The notes beneath the pieces are model-generated. The model did no database searches, was not told the DNA's origin, and was given only the letters and a program-made list of their open reading frames with translations. Made by a program: the position numbers and the translations under genes. This document shows positions 7,892 to 17,502 of a DNA stretch of 64,000 nt, one piece after another (positions within the stretch are counted from its first letter, which is position 1; each line of letters begins with the position of its first letter). Source of the stretch: Candidatus Avimuribaculum pullicola (lineage in GTDB: Bacteria > Bacteroidota > Bacteroidia > Bacteroidales > Muribaculaceae); the NCBI GenBank assembly GCA_018716295.1, contig DVKC01000028.1, positions 1 to 64,000 on the forward strand. Reading direction: 5' to 3'.

Positions 7892-9133
7892 CTATGACCT
7901 TAAGAGCTTGATTAGCATGAGCATTCCTGTCATCGTCGCACGGTCTATCACACGGTCGCGTGTACCTGGGAAATGGCACCGTTCGGCAACTTGCTTCTCG
8001 CCACACTGCACACATATCCACACAGTGCCAACAGGCTTCTCAAGCGAACCGCCTCCAGGCCCAGCAATACCCGATGTGGCAATGCTGCACTGCGTGTGAA
8101 GCAATGCCCCTACACCGCGGCACATCTGTTCAACCACAGGTTTGCTGACAGCTCCTTCTGCCGCCAAAACCGATGGCGACACACCCAATACCGATTGTTT
8201 AACTTCATTACTATAAGAAACTACCGACCCAACATAATAGTCTGAACTACCAGCGATTTCGGTTATTTCATGTGCTATGTTTCCTCCAGTGCAACTCTCG
8301 GCTGTCGATACAGTCAAGTTCCTTTCACGCAGCATGTCGCCAAGTATTGCGGCCACTGGCTTGTCCTCGTATGATATAATCGAATTGCCAAGCAGGTCAT
8401 GCAACTGACTTGACAGCCTATCCATATCAGCTGCCAACTTATCACCATCAGCCGACCGACCTGTGAGCCGCAACCTTATTATTCCCGGACGCGGGAGGTA
8501 TGCAAGATGAATACTTTCAGGTATGCCGTTCTCAAATTGTTCCAACTTCATGGCAAGAGCCGATTCAGAATAGTCTATAACGATAAAAGTGCGGTGCATG
8601 ATATGCTCATCAGAACAGAAATGATGCATCAATTGTGGAATTACTTCACGTTCCATCATCTGTTCTGTTTCAAACGGCACGCCAGGCATTGCTACAAGCA
8701 CTTTGCCTTCACGCTCAAACCACATTATGGGAGCTGTACCGACCCGATTTTGTATTACACGGCAAGACGACGGCACGTAAGCTTGAGCAGCAGTCAAATC
8801 ATTAATTTTCAAATGCCGCTTCTCCACCACCTCAAGTACGTTTTTCTCCACTTCGGTATCATACACCATGCTGCCACCAAAGTATTTGCGCATAGCCTCT
8901 TTGGTAATGTCATCTTTCGTTGGTCCCAGCCCACCTGTCGTCAACACAAGGTCGGCTTGGGCAAAGCCTTCATCTATAGCTTTTAATATCTCGCTTTCGT
9001 TGTCACCGATTACTTTTACGCTTTTAACATTCCACCCTAAGGGGTTAACATGCCGAGCTATCCAACCCGAATTGGTATCGGTAACCTGCCCTATCAGCAA
9101 TTCGTCGCCAATGACTATAATCGAAATATCCAT
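7892..9133 (-). CDS. cinA: CinA family nicotinamide-nucleotide amidohydrolase
   Basis: Two-domain CinA protein of 413 residues. Residues 1-170 form the MoaB/MogA-like domain (IIVIGDELLIGQVTDTNSGW, VLTTGGLGPTKDD, VAMPGVPFE), and residues about 255-413 form the PncC-type deamidase domain (STAESCTGGNIAHEIT, VSYSNEVKQSVLGV, SGIAGPGGG). PncC-type enzymes recycle nicotinamide mononucleotide to the nicotinate form for NAD synthesis; the N-terminal domain of some homologues is a pyrophosphatase. It follows tsaD by 17 bases on the same strand, probably one transcript. Confidence 0.93.
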   Translation of the reverse strand: MDISIIVIGDELLIGQVTDTNSGWIARHVNPLGWNVKSVKVIGDNESEILKAIDEGFAQADLVLTTGGLGPTKDDITKEAMRKYFGGSMVYDTEVEKNVLEVVEKRHLKINDLTAAQAYVPSSCRVIQNRVGTAPIMWFEREGKVLVAMPGVPFETEQMMEREVIPQLMHHFCSDEHIMHRTFIVIDYSESALAMKLEQFENGIPESIHLAYLPRPGIIRLRLTGRSADGDKLAADMDRLSSQLHDLLGNSIISYEDKPVAAILGDMLRERNLTVSTAESCTGGNIAHEITEIAGSSDYYVGSVVSYSNEVKQSVLGVSPSVLAAEGAVSKPVVEQMCRGVGALLHTQCSIATSGIAGPGGGSLEKPVGTVWICVQCGEKQVAERCHFPGTRDRVIDRATMTGMLMLIKLLRS

Positions 9134-9150
9134 TATAATATTATAGTTTT

Positions 9151-10167
9151 TTATACCGTCACCCTCGCGTATGGAGGAAGATCAAGACTACAGAAATCCT
9201 TGTTCAAGTATTTGAAATGCCCTGCTACAGCTACCATAGCAGCATTGTCGGTCGTAAATGCCCGCTTGGGAATAAATGCTTTCAACCCATGATTATCGGC
9301 AAACTCCTGAACACGGTTTCTAAAGCCAGAATTGGCCGACACCCCACCACCTATGGCAATTATTTTTATGCCAGTTTCCTTGACGGCTTGGGCAAATTTA
9401 TCCATTAATATGTCGATTATCGTTTTCTGCAACGAGGCAGCAAGGTCGGCCTTATTTTGTTCTATGAAATCGGGATTTTTGGCAACCTCATCGCGCAACG
9501 TGTACAGAAACGATGTCTTAAGTCCGCTGAAACTGTAATCAAGCCCTGGTATATGAGGCTTGCTGAACTTAAAACGCGATGCATCACCTTCAGCAGCCAA
9601 TCGGTCGATATATGGGCCACCAGGATAAGGCAGTCCCATCACCTTCGCACATTTGTCGAATGCTTCACCAGCAGCATCATCAATCGTCTGCCCCATCACT
9701 TGCATTTCATACGGCGACATCACCTTTATAATTTGAGAATTGCCACCCGACACCAACAAGCACAAAAATGGGAACTCAGGGACTTCACTATTCTCATCTT
9801 CCTTGATGAAATGCGACAAAACATGCCCATGCAAGTGGTTCACATCTACTATTGGAATGCCCAAGGCTATCGATAGCCCCTTGGCAAACGATGTGCCGAC
9901 GAGCAGGGAGCCAAGCAATCCAGGCCCACGGGTAAATGCTATGGCATTAATCTCACCCTTGCTGATACCAGCCTGTCTTATCGCTTCCGACACCACAGGG
10001 ACTATGTTCTGTTGGTGTGCCCGCGATGCCAATTCAGGTACAACGCCACCATAAAACTCATGCACCTTCTGGCTGGCGATGACATTGCTCACAAGCACAC
10101 AATCGCGCACAATAGCTGCCGACGTATCGTCGCACGACGATTCTATCCCTAATATTGTTATACTCAT
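9151..10167 (-). CDS. tsaD: tRNA N6-adenosine threonylcarbamoyltransferase TsaD
   Basis: Transfers the threonylcarbamoyl group to A37 of ANN-decoding tRNAs, working with TsaB, TsaC and TsaE. The 338-residue ASKHA-fold protein starts ILGIESSCDDTSAAIV, has the iron-binding HxxxH motif in NHLHGHVLSHF near residue 113, LLVSGGNSQII, and AIGGGVSANSGFR toward the C-terminus. Length is standard. A Bacteroides-type promoter precedes it and cinA follows on the same strand. Confidence 0.97.
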   Translation of the reverse strand: MSITILGIESSCDDTSAAIVRDCVLVSNVIASQKVHEFYGGVVPELASRAHQQNIVPVVSEAIRQAGISKGEINAIAFTRGPGLLGSLLVGTSFAKGLSIALGIPIVDVNHLHGHVLSHFIKEDENSEVPEFPFLCLLVSGGNSQIIKVMSPYEMQVMGQTIDDAAGEAFDKCAKVMGLPYPGGPYIDRLAAEGDASRFKFSKPHIPGLDYSFSGLKTSFLYTLRDEVAKNPDFIEQNKADLAASLQKTIIDILMDKFAQAVKETGIKIIAIGGGVSANSGFRNRVQEFADNHGLKAFIPKRAFTTDNAAMVAVAGHFKYLNKDFCSLDLPPYARVTV

Positions 10168-10190
10168 TTCGTTTATACTAATTTACTCCG

Positions 10191-10221
10191 CAAAATTAAG
10201 CACAAACACCGTAATAAACAA
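10191..10221 (-). promoter_or_regulatory. Promoter of tsaD-cinA
   Basis: Minus-strand TAATTTTG (10198-10191) matches the -7 consensus and a TTG lies about 20 bases upstream. It is divergent from the cyd promoter. Confidence 0.55.
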
Positions 10222-10264
10222 GATTTCGCACAGCACCAAAACAGCATCACAAACGACTCGATTT

Positions 10265-10295
10265 TTTGTATTACTGATAAAAATAACTACCTTTG
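10265..10295 (+). promoter_or_regulatory. Promoter of the DUF4492-cydAB operon
   Basis: -33 TTTG (10265-10268) and -7 TACCTTTG (10288-10295) are both exact with a 19-base spacer. The start codon of the first gene follows 43 bases after the -7 box. Confidence 0.65.
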
Positions 10296-10337
10296 AGTAA
10301 CACAAGTTGTGACTTACCAATAACACACTCTATCTGC

Positions 10338-10553
10338 ATGGCAAATATTATCAAGGAAATAGCCAACTTTTATATCGATGGTTTCCGCAACATGACGGTG
10401 GGGAAATCGTTGTGGATATTAATCCTTATCAAACTTTTCCTAATTTTTGTCGTGCTTAAATTCTTCTTTTTCCCCAATTTCCTTAACGATAATTTCGATA
10501 CCGATGAACAACGGGCACAACACGTGAGGAACGAACTAATCAACAACAAATAA
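10338..10553 (+). CDS. DUF4492 small membrane protein
   Basis: A 71-residue protein starting MANIIKEIANFYIDGFRNM, with one hydrophobic helix (about residues 25-47, rich in Leu, Ile and Phe) and a charged C-terminal tail. The start is placed at the ATG after a promoter rather than at an upstream non-family start. This small family is regularly found directly ahead of cydA in Bacteroidetes, and here cydA begins 53 bases later. By analogy with CydX-type subunits it may assist cytochrome bd assembly or stability; that role is inference from position and topology only. Confidence 0.8.
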   Translation: MANIIKEIANFYIDGFRNMTVGKSLWILILIKLFLIFVVLKFFFFPNFLNDNFDTDEQRAQHVRNELINNK

Positions 10554-10606
10554 GAAAACCTTAACCAATTACAATGCTAACATAAATCAAAAAAACGCAC
10601 AAAGAT

Positions 10607-12166
10607 ATGAATGACTTAACTACATTAGTCGATTGGTCGAGGGCACAATTCGCCCTCACTGCCATGTACCATTGGCTGTTCGTGCCGCTCACGCTCGGGC
10701 TTTCGGTAATTGTGGCAATCATGGAATCGATTTACTTTAAGAATCGCGACCCACGCTGGCTCGCTACGACAAAATTCTGGATGACCATCTTCGGCATCAA
10801 TTTCGCAATGGGCGTGGCGACTGGCATCATCCTGGAATTTGAATTTGGCACCAATTGGTCAAACTACAGTTGGTTTGTCGGCGATATTTTCGGTGCACCA
10901 CTTGCCATCGAAGGGCTGCTGGCATTTTTCATGGAATCCACTTTTATTGCAGTGATGTTCTTCGGATGGAAAAAGGTTTCTCCTCGTTTCCATCTCGCTG
11001 CCACGTGGCTCACAGCCATAGGTGCAAGTCTGTCGGCATTATGGATTCTTGTAGCCAACTCATGGATGCAATATCCAGTGGGAATGGAATTCAACCCCGA
11101 CGACATGCGCAATGTCATGGACGACTTCTGGGCACTTGTACTATCGCCAGTAGCAATCAACAAATTTTTCCACTCGGTACTGAGCGGCTGGACACTTGCT
11201 GGTGTATTTGTAATAGGCGTGAGTGCATGGCTGTTGCTCAAGAAACGGAATGTGGAAATGGCAGTGCGCAGCATCAAGGTCGCTGGCTGGGTAGGACTAA
11301 TAGGAATTTTAGCTACACTTGCCACTGGCGACGGCTCAGCCAAGGTGGTTTCAGACGTGCAACCCATGAAACTTGCGGCCATGGAAGGCTTGTACAAGGG
11401 CAGTTGCGGTCAATCAATTGTGGGCGTTGGCATCTTGAATCCCGACAAGCAAATAGGCGATAACCAGGAACCCTATATTTTTGAAATATCTATCCCTAAT
11501 GGACTTTCTATATTGGCCGAAGGCGACCCCGATGCATTCGTACCTGGCGTGGAAGACCTATTGGCTGGAATAGAGTTAACACCCGACGGTGATACAATCA
11601 TGGGAGTTTCGTATGCCCAGCGCATCGAGCGAGGCAAAGCAGCACACGATGCACTACGACGGTTCGATGTGGCCAAATCGCAAGGCGATGAAAGTGCCAT
11701 GTTGCTGGCTCGCGCCGACTTGAACAAAGATTTCAAATACTTTGGATATGGATATTTCGACTCCCCACAAGAAGCTGTCCCCGACATACCACTGACATTC
11801 TACTCTTTCCACATCATGGTCATTCTTGGCGGATATTTCTTGCTTTTCTACATAGTCGTGCTACTCCTCATTTATAAAAAACGCAATATTGTCGAGGGTA
11901 ATAAGCTACTGCACTGCATCGCCATGATTTCAATACCATTGGTGTGGATATGCAGCGAGGCTGGATGGGTAGTAGCCGAGGTCGGACGTCAGCCATGGGT
12001 CATCGAAGGACTCATGCCAGCACGTGCAGCCATATCCAACATACCAGCATCTTCGGTAATGGTCACTTTCACCTTGTTTGCTATTATCTTCACAGGTTTG
12101 CTCATTGCCGAAATAAGTATCATGACGAAATACATTTCACGCAAATCGAAAGAGAACATCGACTAA
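10607..12166 (+). CDS. cydA: Cytochrome bd ubiquinol/menaquinol oxidase subunit I
   Basis: Catalytic subunit of the high-oxygen-affinity quinol oxidase in the inner membrane. At 519 residues it has the expected multi-helix topology. His22 in MYHWLFVPLTLGLSV is the likely haem b595 ligand; further conserved segments are TNWSNYSWFVGDIFGAPLA, KFFHSVLSGW (haem b558 His region) and EAGWVVAEVGRQPW. The quinol-binding Q-loop region spans roughly residues 255-385. In an anaerobic gut bacterium this enzyme would scavenge traces of oxygen using menaquinol, whose synthesis genes menBCE are also in this window. Confidence 0.97.
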   Translation: MNDLTTLVDWSRAQFALTAMYHWLFVPLTLGLSVIVAIMESIYFKNRDPRWLATTKFWMTIFGINFAMGVATGIILEFEFGTNWSNYSWFVGDIFGAPLAIEGLLAFFMESTFIAVMFFGWKKVSPRFHLAATWLTAIGASLSALWILVANSWMQYPVGMEFNPDDMRNVMDDFWALVLSPVAINKFFHSVLSGWTLAGVFVIGVSAWLLLKKRNVEMAVRSIKVAGWVGLIGILATLATGDGSAKVVSDVQPMKLAAMEGLYKGSCGQSIVGVGILNPDKQIGDNQEPYIFEISIPNGLSILAEGDPDAFVPGVEDLLAGIELTPDGDTIMGVSYAQRIERGKAAHDALRRFDVAKSQGDESAMLLARADLNKDFKYFGYGYFDSPQEAVPDIPLTFYSFHIMVILGGYFLLFYIVVLLLIYKKRNIVEGNKLLHCIAMISIPLVWICSEAGWVVAEVGRQPWVIEGLMPARAAISNIPASSVMVTFTLFAIIFTGLLIAEISIMTKYISRKSKENID

Positions 12167-12184
12167 AACTAAAAATTCACCATT

Positions 12185-13333
12185 ATGGAAACCTACGAAT
12201 TATTGCAATCATACTGGTGGCTCCTGATTTCGATTCTCGGTGCCGCACTCGTCTTCTTGTTATTTGTGCAAGGCGGACAAACAATGTTGCTTGGAGCTCG
12301 CAACGACATGCAACGCACAATGATGGTAAACTCGCTTGGACGCAAGTGGGAACTGTCATTCACGACTCTCGTAGTATTTGGCGGTGCTTTCTTTGCATCG
12401 TTCCCTCTTTTTTATTCTGTCAGCTTCGGTGGAGCCTACTGGCTGTGGATTTTGATTTTACTCGGATTTGTTCTGCAAGCCGTTTCTTATGAATTTCGCA
12501 AGAAACGTGGCAATATATACGGCACTCGAACATTCGACACGTTCTTGTGCATCAATGGTATCTTAGGTTGCACACTTTTGGGTGTAGCCGTGGGCACATT
12601 CTTCTTCGGTGCCGAGTTCACCATACACAAGGGCAACCTACTTGACACCAATGCCCCAGCAATAGCCACTTGGGCTCCTACTCATGGACTTGAAGCTATC
12701 ATCTGTTGGAAAAACCTGCTACTGGGCGTGGCTGTGCTTTTCCTTGCACGCATGCAAGCTGCATTATACTTCATCAATAGCATAGATGATATAAACAACT
12801 ACAAGGTGCAACGTAAGGCAGTGCTGGTGAACGGTGGCATATTCGTGTTGCTCTTCATAGCATTCCTTGTTGTGCTCCTCACAGCCGATGGATACCAAGT
12901 CACAACCGTCAACGGCAATGAAACAATCACAACAGTACCTTACAAATATTTCCACAATTTCATCGATATGTGGTGGGCACTGGCTGCACTGCTCATCGGT
13001 GTAGTATTAGTGCTTTATGCTTATGTGACAACAATCTTCCGCGACCACTTCAATTGCGGCATTTGGTACAGTGGCATAGGCACAGCCCTCGTGGTGATGG
13101 CATTATTCTGGGTGGCAGGTTACAACGACACACCCTATTATCCATCGCTACTCGATCCAGCAAGTTCCCTTACTATCGGCAACAGTTCATCAAGTCCATT
13201 CACCCTCACAGTAATGAGTTGGGTTACAATAATAATACCATTTGTAGTGGCTTACATCGCCTACGCCTGGCACTCACTTAACAAAAAGCCCATTACAACC
13301 GACGAAATGAACAACGACGACCACAAATACTAA
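12185..13333 (+). CDS. cydB: Cytochrome bd oxidase subunit II
   Basis: Second membrane subunit, pairing with CydA. The 382-residue protein starts with a hydrophobic helix (WWLLISILGAALVFLLFVQGG), has the family RNDMQRTMMVNSLGRKWE loop and about eight to nine membrane helices. It begins 18 bases after cydA and ends the operon; a strong hairpin follows. Confidence 0.96.
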   Translation: METYELLQSYWWLLISILGAALVFLLFVQGGQTMLLGARNDMQRTMMVNSLGRKWELSFTTLVVFGGAFFASFPLFYSVSFGGAYWLWILILLGFVLQAVSYEFRKKRGNIYGTRTFDTFLCINGILGCTLLGVAVGTFFFGAEFTIHKGNLLDTNAPAIATWAPTHGLEAIICWKNLLLGVAVLFLARMQAALYFINSIDDINNYKVQRKAVLVNGGIFVLLFIAFLVVLLTADGYQVTTVNGNETITTVPYKYFHNFIDMWWALAALLIGVVLVLYAYVTTIFRDHFNCGIWYSGIGTALVVMALFWVAGYNDTPYYPSLLDPASSLTIGNSSSSPFTLTVMSWVTIIIPFVVAYIAYAWHSLNKKPITTDEMNNDDHKY

Positions 13334-13385
13334 ACCCCAAACGGTCATTAGACCACAAAAGGTGATTATAAAAGGCTTTTTACAG

Positions 13386-13425
13386 AATATGGCGGCACTC
13401 CACAACGAATGCCGCCATATTTATT
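13386..13425 (+). terminator. Terminator after cydB
   Basis: AATATGGCGGCA pairs with TGCCGCCATATT over 12 bp with a 12-base loop, followed by TTATTT. It lies between convergent genes and its palindromic AT flanks could serve both directions. Confidence 0.75.
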
Positions 13426-13442
13426 TCATAAACAACCACAGT

Positions 13443-14117
13443 TCAATCGCCAAAAGTGGCATCTACCTTTTCCCTTATATCTTCATAAGTGATTAACCCC
13501 GACTTGGCATAATTTCCATATTTTGCCACGACTCTCAAGTTATATTCATTTATCTCGAATGCATCGGCAATCATTTCCAGTGCTGTGCCTGACGGGTCGC
13601 TTTCCAAGGCATTTGCAATCATTCCACCTAACGCACCATTCATGCCAGTTTCAATATCAAAAATATCATATACCGATTTATCGGAAAATTCATAACCAAA
13701 CACTATTTCCCGCTTTGACGTGTCAACATCCAATATCAACTCAAAGTCTATTCCATATTGCGACTTAAACGTATCTTCAAGAGGTTCTTTCATCTCGTAC
13801 ATGCCATCAACCATGGCATCGAGTATTTCATCACCAGTGGAAACTTTCAGCTCAACATTGATTATTGACTCCGAACCAACAGTCTTAACAACTGTCGCAT
13901 AACCCACATAACTATAGCTTAATTCATCGCCCGTTTCTGCCTCGATACGGTAGCTCCCGTCAAAGTCAACCACTGCACCACGACTGCCATTCTTTACCAC
14001 TGCACCTATCAATGGTGCACCATCACGACCGTCAGATATTACGCCCGAAATCATTCTACCATAAGTAGTTGACATTACCAGCACCGACAAGATTGTCAAA
14101 AATAATAGTCGTTTCAT
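13443..14117 (-). CDS. Secreted CarboxypepD_reg-like domain protein
   Basis: A 224-residue protein with a signal peptide (MKRLLFLTILSVLVMSTTYG) followed by a carboxypeptidase-D regulatory-like beta domain at about residues 23-95 (ISGVISDGRDGAPLIGAVVK, DFDGSYRIEA, LSYSYVGYATV). This domain is familiar from the N-terminus of SusC/TonB-dependent receptors, but no plug or barrel follows; instead there is an acidic alpha-helical part of about 125 residues I do not recognise. It probably sits in the periplasm or at the cell surface. The start is supported by an unusually good Shine-Dalgarno and a -7 box upstream. Confidence 0.7.
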   Translation of the reverse strand: MKRLLFLTILSVLVMSTTYGRMISGVISDGRDGAPLIGAVVKNGSRGAVVDFDGSYRIEAETGDELSYSYVGYATVVKTVGSESIINVELKVSTGDEILDAMVDGMYEMKEPLEDTFKSQYGIDFELILDVDTSKREIVFGYEFSDKSVYDIFDIETGMNGALGGMIANALESDPSGTALEMIADAFEINEYNLRVVAKYGNYAKSGLITYEDIREKVDATFGD

Positions 14118-14122
14118 AAATT

Positions 14123-14158
14123 ACCTCCTTTTGTTTTAAAGATTATTTTACAAATATA
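14123..14158 (-). promoter_or_regulatory. Promoter -7 box and strong Shine-Dalgarno for the CarboxypepD-like gene
   Basis: Minus-strand TATATTTG (14158-14151) matches the -7 consensus. AAAGGAGGT (14131-14123) then lies 5 bases before the ATG. Such a full anti-16S match is rare in Bacteroidetes and none of the neighbouring genes has one. Confidence 0.55.
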
Positions 14159-14243
14159 AACTTTTTAATCACATCAGCACTTCAGCCAACACTATTTAAC
14201 ACTATCTGCCACATTTTTTGAGCCGCACACAAGAAACTGTGCA

Positions 14244-14251
14244 TATATTTG
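14244..14251 (+). promoter_or_regulatory. -7 box upstream of the YigZ gene
   Basis: TATATTTG matches the consensus exactly, 31 bases before the start codon; a TTTG occurs 23 bases upstream, slightly wide for a -33 box. Confidence 0.5.
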
Positions 14252-14282
14252 CAACATTAATTTCTATACACTACAAAGCACA

Positions 14283-14879
14283 ATGAGCGATTTCTTCAAG
14301 ACCCTGGCTGCCCCTTCCGAAGGGATATACAAAGAGAAAATGAGCAAGTTCCTATCATTTGCAATACCGGTAACCTCGGCCACAGAGGCCAAAGAAATCA
14401 TCAAGCAATATCAAAAACAATATTACGATGCCCGACATGTGTGCTGGGCCTATATGATTGGGACTGAACGCAACGAATTCCTCAGCAGCGACAACGGCGA
14501 GCCATCCGGCACTGCCGGCAAGCCAATATTGGGACAAATAAACTCATTCGGCCTCACCAACGTGCTTATCATCGTAGTGCGCTATTTTGGCGGCATATTG
14601 CTTGGCACATCAGGACTCATCGTCGCTTACCGCGAGGCTGCGGCCGAAGCCATCAACAATGGCACTATACTTGAATGCCACCAGCAAGCGACTGTAACTT
14701 TCACATTCCCATATTTGGGCATGAACGATGTGATGAAACTCGTCAAACGCGACAACTTGAAAGTCACCGAACAAGAATTTGACAACCTCTGTAAAATGAC
14801 AATCCAAGCCAATCTCGATGACATACCTGCACTGAAGCAAAAAATCGCCGACATAGATGGCACATCACTCCTCGACTGA
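14283..14879 (+). CDS. YigZ/IMPACT family protein
   Basis: A 198-residue member of the YigZ (UPF0029) family. The first domain (about residues 18-125) carries ARHVCWAYMIG, DNGEPSGTAGKPIL and VRYFGGILLGTSGLIVAYREA, the diagnostic run of the family; a small C-terminal ferredoxin-like domain (DUF1949-type) follows. Homologues bind nucleic acid or are linked to translation control, but the bacterial function is not settled. It has its own promoter and stands alone. Confidence 0.88.
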   Translation: MSDFFKTLAAPSEGIYKEKMSKFLSFAIPVTSATEAKEIIKQYQKQYYDARHVCWAYMIGTERNEFLSSDNGEPSGTAGKPILGQINSFGLTNVLIIVVRYFGGILLGTSGLIVAYREAAAEAINNGTILECHQQATVTFTFPYLGMNDVMKLVKRDNLKVTEQEFDNLCKMTIQANLDDIPALKQKIADIDGTSLLD

Positions 14880-14967
14880 ATCCACCCAAAAAGCGATGAA
14901 TGCTTCAAAATGATTGCAAAATTTAAACAGGACTAAATAAAAAACAGGTTAATTCACGGCTACCTTG

Positions 14968-14998
14968 TTGCGGCTTGTCGCAATATTACTTAATTTTG
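14968..14998 (+). promoter_or_regulatory. Promoter of the class A PBP gene
   Basis: TAATTTTG (14991-14998) is an exact -7 box; a TTG (14968-14970) lies 20 bases upstream. The start codon follows after about 67 bases. Confidence 0.5.
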
Positions 14999-15065
14999 CA
15001 TGATAATAGCACGCATTTCAGCCTCATACAGGACATAATTCACAAATGACATTTTTCACCAAGTC

Positions 15066-17471
15066 ATGGAATCTACTGAAAACAAATCAAATAACAAGAA
15101 AAAGCGCAGCAAGATGACAAGGCGCATCATCAAATGGATGTGGATTACATTTGCCACAATTGTTGTCGCACTCACAATCATCTTCTGCCTCATATACAAT
15201 GGCATCATAGGCTACATGCCTCCAATCGAGGAACTGAAAAACCCAACCGACCGTTATGCCACCGTACTCTATACTGCCGATGGTGTAGAAATGGGACGAT
15301 ACTACCAAAGCATGTCAAACCGCGTGTTTGTCGATTTCGACGAACTCTCACCCCACCTCACCAACGCACTGATTGCTACCGAGGACGAGCGTTTCCTAAG
15401 CCATTCAGGTATCGATTTCCGTGCATTGCTGCGCGCAATCGTAAAACGTGGATTGCTCGGGCAGAAAAATGCAGGTGGTGGTAGTACTATAACACAGCAA
15501 TTGGCAAAACAACTCTACTCGCCCGACTACGAAAACATGTTCCAGCGAATGCTGCAAAAACCCATAGAATGGGCTATCGCCGTGAAACTCGAACGGTATT
15601 ACACCAAAGACGAAATCATTCAAATGTATTTCAACCAATTCGACTTCCTGAACAACGCTGTAGGAATCGAAAGTGCATGCTACGTGTATTTTGGCAAAGA
15701 GCCGAGCGAAGTAAGCATCGAGGAAGCTGCAACACTTGTGGGAATGGTGAAAAACCCATCGCTCTACAATCCTGTGCGATACAATGAGCGCACCCGCGAC
15801 CGTCGCAATGTAGTACTTGACCAGATGTGCCGCGCGGGAATGCTCTCCGAGGCCGAAACCGAAGAATTGAAAAAGAAACCGCTTGTCCTCGACTACCACC
15901 GCGTTGACCACAAAGATGGCATAGCACCTTATTTCCGCGAAGAGTTGCGGCGCGTACTCTCGGCAAAGCAGCCACAACGCAGCAATTACCCAAGCTGGAA
16001 TCAACAGGCTTTTGTGGATGACTCCATTGCATGGGCCACAAATCCGCTATTCGGATGGGTTGAGAAAAATCGCAAGCCCGATGGCTCAAAATACAACATC
16101 TATACCGATGGACTAAAAATATACACGACCATCGACTCGCGTATGCAAGGCTATGCCGAAGCTGCCGTATTGAAGCACTTGGGCAAGAGTTTACAGCCTC
16201 GTTTCATCAAAGAAAAGAAAGGTACACGAAACCCATACACGACCAATCGCGCCGAACTATCGCTTGAGCAGCGCGACCAACTCATCAAACGAGCTATCAA
16301 ACAGAGCGAACGCTACCGTGTGTTGAAAATTGCCGGATTGAACGACGAGGAAATAACCGAGAATTTCAACCAGCCACGCGAAATGAGAGTATTCTCATAC
16401 GATGGCGACATTGACACTACCATGTCGCCACTCGACTCGTTGTTATATGCCAAATCGTTCTTGCGCACTGGCATGATGTCAATGGATCCTGTGACAGGCT
16501 ACGTGAAAGCATACATCGGAGGTCCCAACTTCAAGCATTTCCAATATGACATGGTAAGCCGTGGCCGCCGCCAGATAGGCTCAACCATCAAACCTTTCCT
16601 CTATACATACGCAATGGAAGAGGGATACACCCCTTGCGACGAATTTCTAAACTCACAACCAGTGCTTAGGGACGAACTTGGCCGTCCTTGGATGCCACGC
16701 AACTCGGGACACGCCAGGATAGGAGAAATGGTGACACTGCGTTGGGCCCTCACCAATTCGAACAACTGGATTTCGGCCCGGCTCATGGACAATTTGTCGC
16801 CGGCACAACTTGTTCGCAACATGCACAACTTCGGCATAACCAACTATCTCGACCCAGTCAAGGCAATATGCCTCGGTTCATGCGATGTGTCGGTTAAAGA
16901 AATGGTAACTGCATACAGCGCATTTGCCAACAAAGGTATGCGTGTTGACCCTCTTTTTGTTACACGCATCACCGACAACCAGGGTAACATCATAAGCGAA
17001 TTTGTCCCACAGCACACCGAATGCATCAGTGAAGACGGCTACTACAAAATACTGTCAATATTGCTCAATGTCGTTGATGCTGGTACAGGAAACCGTGTGC
17101 GGCGAAATCCTTATAACCTCACCGCACAAATGGGTGGCAAAACTGGTACAACCAACTCCAATTCCGACGGCTGGTTCATGGGCTTCACTCCGCAACTTGT
17201 AACTGGAGTATGGGTAGGCGGCGAGGAACGTTACATTCACTTCAATACCATGGCCAATGGCCAAGGTGCCGAAATGGCTCTGCCTATATATGGCTTTTAC
17301 ATGAAAAGTGTATATGGCGACTCTTCACTCCCCTATTCTCAAGACGTGAAATTTGAATTTCCCGAGGGGTTTGACCCATGCGCAAGAAGTGGCGTGGTGG
17401 GAGTACCACTCGACCAGGTAAACGACGAGGACATAGTCCCGGCCGAATCAATCGAAGGTGTGTTTGACTAA
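15066..17471 (+). CDS. Class A penicillin-binding protein (PBP1A type)
   Basis: Bifunctional peptidoglycan glycosyltransferase/transpeptidase anchored in the inner membrane; 801 residues. A basic cytoplasmic tail precedes one membrane helix (about residues 23-46). The GT51 domain shows ATEDERFLSHSGIDFRALLR with the catalytic Glu and GGSTITQQLAKQLYS. The transpeptidase domain has the SxxK serine in GSTIKPFLY near residue 505, SNN in LTNSNNWISA, and KTGTTNSNSDGWFMG near residue 691. It supplies glycan polymerisation and cross-linking and is followed by a strong terminator. Confidence 0.95.
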   Translation: MESTENKSNNKKKRSKMTRRIIKWMWITFATIVVALTIIFCLIYNGIIGYMPPIEELKNPTDRYATVLYTADGVEMGRYYQSMSNRVFVDFDELSPHLTNALIATEDERFLSHSGIDFRALLRAIVKRGLLGQKNAGGGSTITQQLAKQLYSPDYENMFQRMLQKPIEWAIAVKLERYYTKDEIIQMYFNQFDFLNNAVGIESACYVYFGKEPSEVSIEEAATLVGMVKNPSLYNPVRYNERTRDRRNVVLDQMCRAGMLSEAETEELKKKPLVLDYHRVDHKDGIAPYFREELRRVLSAKQPQRSNYPSWNQQAFVDDSIAWATNPLFGWVEKNRKPDGSKYNIYTDGLKIYTTIDSRMQGYAEAAVLKHLGKSLQPRFIKEKKGTRNPYTTNRAELSLEQRDQLIKRAIKQSERYRVLKIAGLNDEEITENFNQPREMRVFSYDGDIDTTMSPLDSLLYAKSFLRTGMMSMDPVTGYVKAYIGGPNFKHFQYDMVSRGRRQIGSTIKPFLYTYAMEEGYTPCDEFLNSQPVLRDELGRPWMPRNSGHARIGEMVTLRWALTNSNNWISARLMDNLSPAQLVRNMHNFGITNYLDPVKAICLGSCDVSVKEMVTAYSAFANKGMRVDPLFVTRITDNQGNIISEFVPQHTECISEDGYYKILSILLNVVDAGTGNRVRRNPYNLTAQMGGKTGTTNSNSDGWFMGFTPQLVTGVWVGGEERYIHFNTMANGQGAEMALPIYGFYMKSVYGDSSLPYSQDVKFEFPEGFDPCARSGVVGVPLDQVNDEDIVPAESIEGVFD

Positions 17472-17502
17472 CAAACGACACGCAACTTCATACAATCATA
17501 CG

